Shown: in pieces, positions 33,049 to 41,933 of the stretch
Numbering within the stretch: position 1 is the stretch's first letter
How the letters are laid out: every line of letters begins with the position of its first letter
Origin: JAAFIW01 sp031414805
GTDB lineage: Bacteria > Pseudomonadota > Gammaproteobacteria > Burkholderiales > Burkholderiaceae_C
DNA length: 64,000 nucleotides
Reading direction: 5' to 3'
Assembly: GCA_031414805.1 (NCBI GenBank)
Contig: JANOQJ010000061.1
Span: 12,080 to 76,079 of the forward strand
Program-made: the position numbers and the translations under genes
The notes under the pieces: generated by a model
What the model saw: only the letters and a program-made list of their open reading frames with translations
The model's database searches: none
Told to the model about the DNA's origin: nothing

Positions 33049-34899
33049 ATGGACCATGCACCCGCCTGGCTGATCAACAGCCTGATTTATCTGAGCGCCG
33101 CCGTCATTGCGGTCCCGCTATCCAAGGCGCTGGGGCTGGGCTCCATCATTGGTTACCTGGCCGCTGGCATTGCCATTGGTCCGTGGGGCTTGAAGCTGGT
33201 GACAGATGTGGAAACCATCCTGCATTTCGCCGAGTTCGGCGTGGTGTTGATGTTGTTTCTGGTGGGCCTGGAGCTGGAGCCCAAGCGCCTGTGGAACCTG
33301 CGCCGACCTATCTTTGGTTGGGGCAGCGCCCAGGTGCTGGCCTGCACCGCTTTGCTCACGGCCGCCGGTATGGCATGTGGCGTGGGCTGGAAGATCAGCC
33401 TGGTGGCGGCGCTGGGTTTGGCGCTGTCGTCCACCGCCATTGCGCTGCAGGTATTCGGTGAACGCAACCTGCTTCCCACCCAAAGCGGCCAAGCGGGGTT
33501 TTCCATTCTGTTGTTTCAAGACGTGGCCGCCATTCCGATTTTGGCCTTGCTGCCCTTGTTGGGCGTTGCCAGCGCTGGTTTAGAGCCAAATCAGGCAACA
33601 GCCCATGCAGATACTGCTCAAGCAGCTATCAAAATAATAGTGGTCATCGCTGCCATCGTGGTGGGCGGTCGTCTGGCCGTGCGTCCGCTGCTGCGCTGGA
33701 TTGCCAAAAGCGACACGCCCGAGATCTTCACCGCTGCCGCGTTGCTGCTGGTGGTGGCGATTGCAGCGCTGATGCAGTACGTGGGCCTGTCGATGGCACT
33801 GGGCGCCTTCCTGGCGGGCGTGCTGCTGGCCGAAAGCGAGTACCGGCGCGAGCTGGAAACCGATATTGAGCCTTTCAAGGGCTTGTTGTTGGGCCTGTTT
33901 TTCATTGCGGTGGGCATGAGCATCGACTTTGGTGTGCTGCTGAAATCTCCTGGCGTAGTGGCTGCCGTGGTGCTGGGCTTTCTGGCCATCAAGGCGGTGG
34001 TGATTTTTAGCTTGGCGCGGCTGATGGGTCTGCCGTTTCAGGAGCGCCCCGTGTTCACTTTGCTGCTGGCGCAGGGCGGTGAATTTGCGTTTGTGGTGTT
34101 TCAGGCGGCGGCGGGGGCCAACGTGTTTCCAGCCGAAACCGCATCGCTGCTGATTGGCTCGGTGGCCGTGTCCATGTTGCTCAGCCCACTGGTATTGGTC
34201 GCGATCGACAAACTGGTGCTGCCGCGTTATGCAAATTGCGGGGTGCCCCAACTGGACGAAATCAAGGAAGAACAGAGCGAGCCCATCATCATTGCCGGGT
34301 TTGGCCGCTACGGCCAGATCATCGCCCGCTTGCTGCTGGCCGAGGGCATACCGGCCACGGTGCTGGACCACGACGCCGACATGATTGAGGCGGCCCGCAG
34401 CTTCGGCTATCGCGTGTTTTATGGCGACGCAGCGCGACTGGATTTGTTGCGCGTAGCCGGGGCCGACAAGGCCCGCGTGCTGGTGCTGGCGGTGGACGAT
34501 GTGGATCAATCCCTGGCCATTGCCGACGTGGTGCGCGAACACTTTCCTCATTTGCAAGTGATCGCTCGCGCCCGCGACGTGACGCACTGGAACCGGCTGC
34601 GGGATCGCGGCATCACCGAAGTGGAACGTGAGTTATTTGAATCCAGCCTGCGCAGCGGGCGCAGCGTGCTGCAGGCTTTGGGCTACCCCGCCCACGAAGC
34701 GCGTCAACAAGCCATGCGCTTTCGTCGGCACAACCTGGCGCTGTTCGAGCAGCTAAGACCCCACTACAAAGACCGCGCCAAGTTGATTGCCGTGGTCAAG
34801 GAAGGCCGCGCGCAACTAGAAGAGCAGATGGCCCAGGAACGGCAAGCACGCCAGGCGCGGGCCGGGCAAAAGCCGCCGGGTTGGAGCGGCGGCGACTGA
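33049..34899 (+). CDS. glutathione-regulated potassium/proton antiporter, KefB/KefC-like
   Basis: 616 residues. About 12 transmembrane helices (CPA2 antiporter core) are followed by an RCK domain from about 412 (PIIIAGFGRYGQIIARLLLAEG), which binds NAD(H) and glutathione adducts. It exports K+ in exchange for H+ during electrophile stress. Between two hydrophobic helices, residues about 180-198 come from repeat A9 (EPNQATAHADTAQAAIKIIV), so this loop is longer than usual; reading frame and membrane pattern are preserved. Coupled to the KefF-like gene upstream. Confidence 0.93.
   Translation: MDHAPAWLINSLIYLSAAVIAVPLSKALGLGSIIGYLAAGIAIGPWGLKLVTDVETILHFAEFGVVLMLFLVGLELEPKRLWNLRRPIFGWGSAQVLACTALLTAAGMACGVGWKISLVAALGLALSSTAIALQVFGERNLLPTQSGQAGFSILLFQDVAAIPILALLPLLGVASAGLEPNQATAHADTAQAAIKIIVVIAAIVVGGRLAVRPLLRWIAKSDTPEIFTAAALLLVVAIAALMQYVGLSMALGAFLAGVLLAESEYRRELETDIEPFKGLLLGLFFIAVGMSIDFGVLLKSPGVVAAVVLGFLAIKAVVIFSLARLMGLPFQERPVFTLLLAQGGEFAFVVFQAAAGANVFPAETASLLIGSVAVSMLLSPLVLVAIDKLVLPRYANCGVPQLDEIKEEQSEPIIIAGFGRYGQIIARLLLAEGIPATVLDHDADMIEAARSFGYRVFYGDAARLDLLRVAGADKARVLVLAVDDVDQSLAIADVVREHFPHLQVIARARDVTHWNRLRDRGITEVERELFESSLRSGRSVLQALGYPAHEARQQAMRFRRHNLALFEQLRPHYKDRAKLIAVVKEGRAQLEEQMAQERQARQARAGQKPPGWSGGD
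33583..33642 (-). repeat. dispersed repeat family A, copy A9 (inside kefC-like gene)
   Basis: GAGCCAAATCAGGCAACAGCCC, ATACTGCTCAAGCAGCTATC, AAAATAATAG. A near full-length element, read as AQAAI in the antiporter. Confidence 0.88.
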
Positions 34900-34987
34900 T
34901 GGATCCCGGCGGTTGCGCGTAAACTTTCGCACGCTCGCAGATCACGCGACCGCCTTATTTTCGTAAGTAAGTGTTTTTCATGCAAAA

Positions 34988-35003
34988 ACACTACCTGTAG
35001 TGC
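34988..35003. promoter_or_regulatory. NrdR box 1 upstream of nrdA
   Basis: ACACTACCTGTAGTGC, a 16-base palindromic match to the NrdR consensus acaCwAtATaTwGtgt type. It lies directly before the -35 element. Its centre is 31 bases from box 2, about three helical turns, as is usual for NrdR pairs. Confidence 0.85.
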
Positions 35004-35032
35004 TTGAGTTCCCACCAACCACTAGATATAGT
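35004..35032 (+). promoter_or_regulatory. sigma70 promoter of nrdA
   Basis: TTGAGT at 35004-35009, a 17-base spacer and TATAGT at 35027-35032. The -10 element lies inside NrdR box 2. Transcription would begin about 130 bases upstream of the nrdA start codon. Confidence 0.8.
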
Positions 35033-35034
35033 GT
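35019..35034. promoter_or_regulatory. NrdR box 2 overlapping the nrdA -10 element
   Basis: CCACTAGATATAGTGT, reverse complement ACACTATATCTAGTGG, which fits the NrdR consensus well. It covers TATAGT, so bound NrdR would block RNA polymerase. Confidence 0.88.
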
Positions 35035-35171
35035 GCGTCGCAGCCTTTGAACAGGCCTAAAAATGATGATTGGGATGGGTCATCTTTGGTCATGTGATCA
35101 GCCGTCATCCAACCCAATTCCGAATCCGCACACCCCGCCTAACAGAACTGAACAGAGAAAGTCCAGCGCCC

Positions 35172-38117
35172 ATGTCCACCGCTACCTTTGCAGCCCCACA
35201 AGTCACCAAACCCTCCGCAGCCAACCGCCCGCACACGGCGACAACCGCAGCAGAAGCATCGTTGCCCAGTAACCCGCTGGCCAACTACCAGATCATCCGC
35301 CGCAACGGCGCGGTGGTGCCTTTTGAGCCCAACAAAATTGCAGTGGCCATGATGAAGGCCTTCCTGGCCGTGCACGGCACACAGGGCGCTGCATCAGCCA
35401 GCGTGCGCGAAACGGTGGACAGCCTGACCCAAGCCGTGATTCGCGCCATGGTGCGCTCACGCCCCGGCGGCGGCACCTTTCATATTGAAGACGTGCAAGA
35501 CCAGGTGGAGCTAGGCCTGATGCGTGGCGGTCACCATGAAATTGCCCGCGCTTACGTGTTGTACCGCGAGCGCCGCACCCAGGAGCGCGCCAAGCAAAAC
35601 CAGCAAGCCGCGCCGCAAGCACCCACCCTGCATGTGCTGGACGGCGGAGAGCGCGTGGCACTGGATCTGAACCAGTTACAGGCATTAATCGCCAGTACCT
35701 GCCAGGGCCTGGGCAGTGACATCAAGCCCGACCCCATCATGGCCGAGACCATGCGGAATCTTTACGACGGTGTGCCCATGGACGAGGTCTACAAAGCCTC
35801 CATCCTGGCCGCGCGCACATTGATCGAGAAAGACCCTGACTACACCTACGCCACCGCACGCCTGTTACTGCACACCATTTTCAAAGAGGTGCTGGCCCGC
35901 GACGTGTTGCCCGCAGACATGGCCCAGGCCTATAGCGACTACTTCCCCGGCTTCATCAAGACTGGGGTCGAGGCAGAGCTGCTCGATGAAAAGCTGTTGC
36001 AGTTCGACCTGAAGCGACTGGGTGCAGCCCTGAAGGCTGAGCGCGATTTGCAGTTTGATTACTTGGGCCTGCAAACTCTGTACGACCGCTACTTTCTGCA
36101 TGTGCGCAAGTCCCGCATCGAGCTGCCGCAAGCCTTTTTTATGCGCGTGGCCATGGGCCTGTCGCTCAACGAAATTGACCGCGAAGCGCGGGCGATTGAG
36201 TTTTACGAAGTGCTGTCCAGCTTCGATTTCATGTCCAGCACGCCCACCCTGTTCAACAGCGGCACCCTGCGCTCGCAGCTATCCAGCTGCTACCTGACCA
36301 CCGTGCCCGATGACCTGGACGGCATCTACGAATCCATTAAAGAAAACGCGCTGCTGTCCAAATTTGCCGGTGGCCTGGGCAACGACTGGACACGCGTGCG
36401 CGCGCTGGGCAGCCACATCAAGGGCACCAATGGCGAATCACAAGGCGTGGTGCCGTTTTTGAAAGTAGTCAACGACACGGCGGTCGCTGTCAACCAGGGC
36501 GGTAAACGCAAAGGCGCGGTGTGCACCTACCTGGAATCGTGGCATTTGGACATTGAAGAATTTCTGGAGCTGCGTAAAAACACGGGTGATGACCGCCGCC
36601 GCACGCACGACATGAACACCGCCAACTGGATTCCAGACCTCTTCATGCGCCGCGTGATGGAAAAGGGCGAGTGGACCTTGTTCTCGCCCAACAACGTGCC
36701 CGATTTGCACGACAAGTTTGGCGCCGATTTCGAGAAGGCCTATGTGGCCTACGAAGAAAAAGCCCGCAGCGGCGCACTCAAGCCCAGCAAGACGGTTCAG
36801 GCCAGCGACATGTGGCGAAAAATGCTGTCGATGCTGTTTGAAACCGGCCATCCGTGGATCACTTTCAAAGACGCCTGCAATGTGCGCAGCCCGCAGCAAC
36901 ACATTGGCGTGGTGCATTCGTCCAACCTGTGTACCGAGATCACGCTGAACACCAGTGACACCGAAACGGCGGTGTGCAACCTGGGTTCCATCAACCTCTT
37001 GCAACACCTGCGCGCCGATGGCCAGGGCGTGGACCACGACAAACTCAAGCGCACGGCCATCACCGCCATGCGCATGCTGGACAACGTGATCGACATCAAT
37101 TACTACGCGGTGAAAAAAGCGCGCGACTCCAACATGCGCCATCGCCCGGTCGGTCTGGGCATCATGGGCTTTCAGGACGCGCTGTACCAACTGCGCATTC
37201 CATATGCCTCGCAACAAGCGGTGGAATTTGCCGACCAGTCGATGGAGGCTGTTTGCTACTACGCTTACTGGGCGTCTACCGAGTTGGCCCGCGAGCGCGG
37301 CAAATACGCCAGCTACAAAGGCTCGCTGTGGGACAGGGGCGTGCTCCCGCTGGACACGATTGCCATGCTGAAGGAGGCTCGTGGAGGCTATGTTGAGGTC
37401 GATACTTCCGTCACACTCGACTGGGATGCCCTGCGAAACAAAATTGCCACCGACGGCATGCGCAACTCCAATTGCGTGGCCATTGCGCCCACCGCCACCA
37501 TCTCCAACATCATTGGCGTAGATGCGTCGATCGAGCCTTGCTTTGGCAACCTGTCGGTCAAGTCCAACCTGTCGGGCGAGTTCACGGTCATCAACCACTA
37601 TCTGGTGCGCGACCTGAAGCGCCTGGGCTTGTGGGACGACGTGATGGTGATGGACCTCAAACACTTCGACGGTTCACTGCGTCCGATTGATCGCGTGCCG
37701 CAAGAAGTCAAAGCCTTGTATGCCACTGCTTTTGAGGTCGAGCCGCAGTGGTTGGTGGAAGCGGCTGCGCGCCGCCAGAAGTGGATCGACCAAGCCCAGT
37801 CATTGAACATCTATATGGCGGGTGCCTCGGGCAAGAAGCTGGACGACACCTACAAGCTGGCCTGGCTTCGCGGCTTGAAGACAACTTACTACCTGCGCAC
37901 CAGCAGTGCCACACACGCCGAAAAATCAACCGTGCAATCGGGTCGGCTCAATGCGGTGTCGTCCGGCGGCATCACGCAAACAAGTCAGACCTCAAACCAT
38001 ACGTTGAGCGCACTGGATGCCGTGGCCGCAGCAGCTTCCATGCAGTTGAGTGCAGTGGCAGCGACCGACATCAAGTTCTGCGCAATTGATGACCCGGGTT
38101 GCGAGGCCTGCCAATAG
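35172..38117 (+). CDS. nrdA: class Ia ribonucleotide reductase, alpha subunit
   Basis: 981 residues from the ATG at 35172; the frame goes on to 35070 but crosses the likely leader. One ATP-cone at about 39-135 senses dATP/ATP. Active-site residues are present: Cys373 in SSCYLTTV, Asn585-Cys587-Glu589 in NLCTEIT, the radical-transfer pair Tyr906-Tyr907 in KTTYYLRTSSA, and the redox-active C-terminal CEACQ. It makes deoxyribonucleotides with NrdB. Two NrdR boxes cover its promoter. nrdB starts 131 bases downstream. Confidence 0.96.
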   Translation: MSTATFAAPQVTKPSAANRPHTATTAAEASLPSNPLANYQIIRRNGAVVPFEPNKIAVAMMKAFLAVHGTQGAASASVRETVDSLTQAVIRAMVRSRPGGGTFHIEDVQDQVELGLMRGGHHEIARAYVLYRERRTQERAKQNQQAAPQAPTLHVLDGGERVALDLNQLQALIASTCQGLGSDIKPDPIMAETMRNLYDGVPMDEVYKASILAARTLIEKDPDYTYATARLLLHTIFKEVLARDVLPADMAQAYSDYFPGFIKTGVEAELLDEKLLQFDLKRLGAALKAERDLQFDYLGLQTLYDRYFLHVRKSRIELPQAFFMRVAMGLSLNEIDREARAIEFYEVLSSFDFMSSTPTLFNSGTLRSQLSSCYLTTVPDDLDGIYESIKENALLSKFAGGLGNDWTRVRALGSHIKGTNGESQGVVPFLKVVNDTAVAVNQGGKRKGAVCTYLESWHLDIEEFLELRKNTGDDRRRTHDMNTANWIPDLFMRRVMEKGEWTLFSPNNVPDLHDKFGADFEKAYVAYEEKARSGALKPSKTVQASDMWRKMLSMLFETGHPWITFKDACNVRSPQQHIGVVHSSNLCTEITLNTSDTETAVCNLGSINLLQHLRADGQGVDHDKLKRTAITAMRMLDNVIDINYYAVKKARDSNMRHRPVGLGIMGFQDALYQLRIPYASQQAVEFADQSMEAVCYYAYWASTELARERGKYASYKGSLWDRGVLPLDTIAMLKEARGGYVEVDTSVTLDWDALRNKIATDGMRNSNCVAIAPTATISNIIGVDASIEPCFGNLSVKSNLSGEFTVINHYLVRDLKRLGLWDDVMVMDLKHFDGSLRPIDRVPQEVKALYATAFEVEPQWLVEAAARRQKWIDQAQSLNIYMAGASGKKLDDTYKLAWLRGLKTTYYLRTSSATHAEKSTVQSGRLNAVSSGGITQTSQTSNHTLSALDAVAAAASMQLSAVAATDIKFCAIDDPGCEACQ

Positions 38118-38248
38118 TCATATGCCGCATCACACGCATGCGGTGCGATGCAATTGAGCAACATCTACACAACAAACCTTGGCAGTGATGCGAATGAACA
38201 CTATTCATTTCGTAGCACTGCTCTCATAATCAGAGCACTGGAAAACTT
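38118..38248 (+). other. nrdA-nrdB intergenic region
   Basis: 131 bases. A small inverted repeat CCGCAT-n7-ATGCGG is at 38125-38143, without a T run. No strong promoter or NrdR box is seen, so nrdB probably depends on the nrdA promoter. Confidence 0.5.
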
Positions 38249-39460
38249 ATGCTGACCTGGGACGAAGAAGTCAAACCCGCACTGCCAACCAAACTGCACA
38301 GCGATCCCTTTGTGGATCGCGATGCAGCCGTCACGCCAACGGCCTCCGCTGTGGTTTCCACAGCCATGTCGCAAGCCTTTACTTTCACCGCTCAAGCGGC
38401 GAAAGATGCGACCAAAGATGCAACAAAATCACCCACCGCGCATCGCCGTGTGAACGCGGCTGACAAACGCATCATCAACGGCCAGACCGATGTCAACCAG
38501 CTGGTTCCGTTCAAATACAAGTGGGCTTGGGAAAAGTACCTCGCCACTTGCGCCAACCACTGGATGCCGCAAGAAGTGAACATGACGCGAGACATCGCGC
38601 TGTGGAAAGACCCCAATGGTTTGACCGAAGACGAGCGCCGTATTGTCAAGCGCAACCTGGGCTTCTTCGTGACAGCCGATTCGCTGGCGGCTAACAACAT
38701 TGTGTTGGGCACTTACCGCCACATCACCGCGCCTGAGTGCCGCCAGTTCCTGTAGCGCCAGGCGTTTGAAGAAGCCATTCACACCCATGCCTACCAGTAC
38801 ATCGTGGAGTCATTGGGTCTGGATGAAAGCGAGATCTTCAACGCCTACAACGAGGTGCAGTCGATCCGCGAGAAAGACCAGTTCCTGATCCCTTTCATCG
38901 AAGCCATCAGCGACCCGAATTTTCATACCGGCACCCACGAGAACGATCAGACCCTGCTCAAAAGCTTGATCGTGTTTGCCTGCCTGATGGAAGGCCTGTT
39001 TTTCTACGTGGGCTTCACACAAATTCTGGCTTTAGGTCGGCAAAACAAAATGACCGGTGCTGCCGAGCAGTACCAATTCATTCTGCGCGACGAGTCCATG
39101 CACTGCAACTTCGGCATCGACTTGATCAACCAGCTCAAGCTGGAGAACCCGCATTTGTGGACACCGGCTTTCAAAGCCGAAATCATTGCCTTGTTTCACA
39201 AAGCCGTAGAGCTCGAATACAAGTACGCCGAAGACACCATGCCCCGCGGTGTGCTGGGCATGAACGCGTCCATGTTCAAAGGCTACCTGCGTTACATCGC
39301 CAATCGCCGTGCCACCCAGATTGGTCTGGAAGAGCTGTTCCCGAATGAGACCAACCCCTTCCCGTGGATGAGCGAAATGATTGATCTCAAGAAAGAGCGT
39401 AACTTTTTTGAGACCCGTGTTATCGAGTACCAGTCGGGCGGCGCACTGTCCTGGGACTGA
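38249..39460 (+). pseudogene. nrdB: class Ia ribonucleotide reductase, beta subunit, interrupted by an in-frame TAG
   Basis: The frame from 38249 to 39460 is homologous to NrdB along its whole length, but codon 169 (38753-38755) is TAG. The flanking residues (APECRQFL, stop, RQAFEEAIHTHAYQY) are continuous with the family, which from memory has Leu here (LLRQAFEEA), so one base change TTG to TAG explains it. No frameshift occurs. Metal ligands are seen on both sides (ENDQT with helix residues, DESMHCNFG). NrdB is essential in aerobic growth unless another reductase exists, so a sequencing error, stop-codon readthrough or a real loss all remain open. Without suppression the product would be a 168-residue N-terminal fragment. 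Confidence 0.85.
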
Positions 39461-39550
39461 GCTGTTAAACAAACAAAAAACCGATGACTTTCAGAACCAC
39501 GCCCGACGCTGATCGCACCCCAGAGTGCGGCAACGGCGAGCGTCCCCGTG

Positions 39551-39600
39551 TTCATGGTGCTGGGCGCAGGCGTGTGATGCGTCTTGCCCAACACCATGAA
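39551..39600. other. hairpin between nrdB and the histone-like gene
   Basis: TTCATGGTGCTGGGC (39551-39565) pairs with GCCCAACACCATGAA (39586-39600) with one mismatch and a 20-base loop. No T run follows. It may be a transcript-end or leader structure in the 216-base gap. Confidence 0.5.
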
Positions 39601-39676
39601 TCACTTCACACCAGAACCAACGGGTGAGAAGTGCTTCTTTAGTTGAAACTTTTCAACTTGATCCAAGGAGAAAGAA

Positions 39677-40144
39677 ATGGCAACTGCGAAAAAACCAGCC
39701 GCTAAGAAGGCTGTAGTTCAGAAGGTCGTGGCGAAGAAGGCTGCACCAGCGAAGAAAGCTGTAGCCAAGTCGGCTCCTGCCAAAAAGGCAGTCGCTAAAA
39801 AGGCGGTAGCAACGAAAGCGCCAGCGAAAAAAGTAGCAGCGAAGAAAGCTGCACCGGCCAAGAAGGCCGCACCAGCGAAAAAAGCTGCACCGGCGAAAAA
39901 AGCCGCGGCCAAAAAAGCTGCACCAGCGAAAAAAGCCGCTGCTAAAAAGGTAGTGGCCAAAAAAGCTGCTGCCAAGCCTGTCGCTAAAAAAGCCGCGAAA
40001 AAGCCCGCAGCGAAGAAAGCCGCGAAAGCACCCGCTGCCCCTGCTGCACCTGCAGCAAAACCAGCCAAGCCCGCGGCACCTGCTGCCCGGACGACGCTGA
40101 ACCCTCAGGCAGCATGGCCGTTTCCGACAGCCAGCAAGCCCTGA
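39677..40144 (+). CDS. histone H1-like lysine/alanine-rich DNA-binding protein
   Basis: 155 residues, dominated by AAKK/PAKKA repeats from residue 5 to 130, ending in Pro/Ala-rich sequence and TTLNPQAAWPFPTASKP. AAGGAG lies 10 bases before the ATG. Such proteins, related in composition to eukaryotic H1 tails and AlgP/BpH1 proteins, bind DNA non-specifically and compact the nucleoid. The repetitive coding sequence makes length variation between strains likely. A terminator follows at 40171-40202. Confidence 0.9.
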   Translation: MATAKKPAAKKAVVQKVVAKKAAPAKKAVAKSAPAKKAVAKKAVATKAPAKKVAAKKAAPAKKAAPAKKAAPAKKAAAKKAAPAKKAAAKKVVAKKAAAKPVAKKAAKKPAAKKAAKAPAAPAAPAAKPAKPAAPAARTTLNPQAAWPFPTASKP

Positions 40145-40170
40145 AGAACGCGCCAATGGCGCGCTCCCTC

Positions 40171-40202
40171 AAGCCCGGTGCCGCAAGGCTCCGGGCTTTT
40201 TC
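40171..40202 (+). terminator. intrinsic terminator of the histone H1-like gene
   Basis: Stem AAGCCCGG / CCGGGCTT with a 12-base loop, followed by TTTTT. It begins 26 bases after the stop codon. Confidence 0.9.
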
Positions 40203-40331
40203 GTTGTGCGGTCTGATATGCCCTGGCTAAACCCAGAATTTCCATTAGGGTTTGGATAGACAACGGAGGCAGGGGTTAAACCAGATGCACCACTGAAACA
40301 CGACCGTATCCGCCAGAGTGACAATCGATCC

Positions 40332-41840
40332 ATGCAAGACCTCCCAACCTTCATCGCCCCCAGCCGCCACACCGACCCCGCATCGGCTCTGGCGCAAGTT
40401 CGAGCCATCTACGAACAACAGACCAGCCACCTGCGCGACGCCATGCAGCGCTTTGTATCTGCTGAGGAAACAACGGAGCACGCGGTCATTCCACGCGTGC
40501 GTGGCTACTACCCGTTCGTCCGCGTGCACACCGACACGGTGACCCGCCGTAACCTGCCAGAGTCTGCGGGATTGAGCTATGGTTTTGTTGCAGGGCCGGG
40601 CCGCTTTGAAACCACCTTGACCCGGCCGGACCTGTACCACACATACTACATGGAGCAGTTTCGTTTACTGCTGCAAAACCATGGTGTAGAGCTGGAGGTG
40701 GGCACCAGCAGCCAGCCCATTCCCGTGCACTTCTCGTTTGCGGAACATGATCACATTGAAGGCTCCATCAGCCCTGCGCGCCGTATGCGGATGCGTGATG
40801 CATTTGACCTGCCCGACCTGACAGCCATGGACGACGGCATTGCCAACGGCACGTGGGAAGCGCGCCCCGGTGAGGCGCAGCCGCTGGCCCTGTTCACTGC
40901 CGCACGGGTGGACTACTCGCTGCAACGCCTGCGCCATTACACCGGCACCGCGCCCGATTGGTTTCAGAACTTTGTGCTGTTCACCAACTACCAGTTCTAC
41001 ATCGACGAGTTTGTGCGCCTGGGCCACGAAGAAATGCGCAACCCCGCCAGCGAGTACATCGCGTTCGTGGAGCCCGACAACCTCGTCACGCGCCGTGTCG
41101 GCTTGCCTGCGCTGGCTGGTGACGCAATGGGCCACGCGCCCCCCCGCCTGCCCCAAATGCCTGCCTACCACCTGATGCGCGCCGACCACAGCGGCATCAC
41201 CATGGTCAACATCGGGGTCGGCCCCGCCAACGCCAAAACCATCACCGATCACATCGCCGTGTTGCGCCCCCATGCCTGGCTCATGTTGGGCCACTGCGCG
41301 GGCCTGCGCAACAGCCAACAACTGGGCGACTACGTGCTGGCCCACGCCTACGTGCGCGAAGACCATGTGCTGGACGCCGAGCTGCCCCTGTGGGTGCCCA
41401 TTCCCGCGCTAGCCGAAATTCAGGTGGCGCTGGAGCAGGCGGTACAAGACATCACCCAGTGCCAGGGCGCCGAGCTGAAACGCATCATGCGCACCGGCAC
41501 CGTGGCGAGCACCGACAACCGCAACTGGGAACTGCTGCCCGGCAACCAGCCCCAGCGCCGCTTCAGCCAGAGCCGCGCCGTGGCCCTGGACATGGAAAGC
41601 GCCACCATCGCCGCCAACGGTTTTCGCTTCCGCGTGCCCTATGGCACCTTGCTGTGCGTCAGCGACAAGCCACTGCACGGCGAAATCAAGCTACCCGGCA
41701 TGGCCAACCAGTTTTACCGCGAGCGGGTCGACCAGCACCTGCGCATCGGCATGCGCGCTGTTGAAATTCTGCGGGGCGAAGGCATCACCCGACTGCACAG
41801 CCGCAAGCTGCGCAGTTTTGCCGAGGTGGCGTTTCAGTAA
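40332..41840 (+). CDS. amn: AMP nucleosidase
   Basis: 502 residues, the standard length. It hydrolyses AMP to adenine and ribose 5-phosphate and regulates the adenylate pool. The N-terminal domain contains YGFVAGPGRFETTLTRPDLY. The C-terminal nucleoside phosphorylase-like domain has MVNIGVGPANAKTITDHIAV, WLMLGHCAGLRNSQ, and VALDMESATIAANGFRFRVPYG (in parts). A stand-alone gene: the upstream region ends in a terminator and the downstream gap is AT-rich. Confidence 0.95.
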   Translation: MQDLPTFIAPSRHTDPASALAQVRAIYEQQTSHLRDAMQRFVSAEETTEHAVIPRVRGYYPFVRVHTDTVTRRNLPESAGLSYGFVAGPGRFETTLTRPDLYHTYYMEQFRLLLQNHGVELEVGTSSQPIPVHFSFAEHDHIEGSISPARRMRMRDAFDLPDLTAMDDGIANGTWEARPGEAQPLALFTAARVDYSLQRLRHYTGTAPDWFQNFVLFTNYQFYIDEFVRLGHEEMRNPASEYIAFVEPDNLVTRRVGLPALAGDAMGHAPPRLPQMPAYHLMRADHSGITMVNIGVGPANAKTITDHIAVLRPHAWLMLGHCAGLRNSQQLGDYVLAHAYVREDHVLDAELPLWVPIPALAEIQVALEQAVQDITQCQGAELKRIMRTGTVASTDNRNWELLPGNQPQRRFSQSRAVALDMESATIAANGFRFRVPYGTLLCVSDKPLHGEIKLPGMANQFYRERVDQHLRIGMRAVEILRGEGITRLHSRKLRSFAEVAFQ

Positions 41841-41933
41841 GCCAGATAGTCAAATCCTCTGCATTGCTAAAAATAAATCAACTTTTTGAAATTTTTTGCT
41901 AAAGTATTCGCTTATTAAATGCGAAAGTAGAAA

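Noticed and set aside
33580..34587. Antisense frame opposite the KefC-like gene
   Set aside because: His/Gln-rich shadow translation with no domain signature.
36438..37664. Long antisense frame opposite nrdA (408 codons)
   Set aside because: Low-complexity His/Gln/Val-rich translation typical of the complement of a GC-rich gene; no family-like motif.
41864..41915. AT-rich promoter upstream of the RloA-like gene
   Set aside because: Several TTGnnn and TAnnnT-like hexamers exist but none with 16-18 base spacing; only the AT-rich character is certain.
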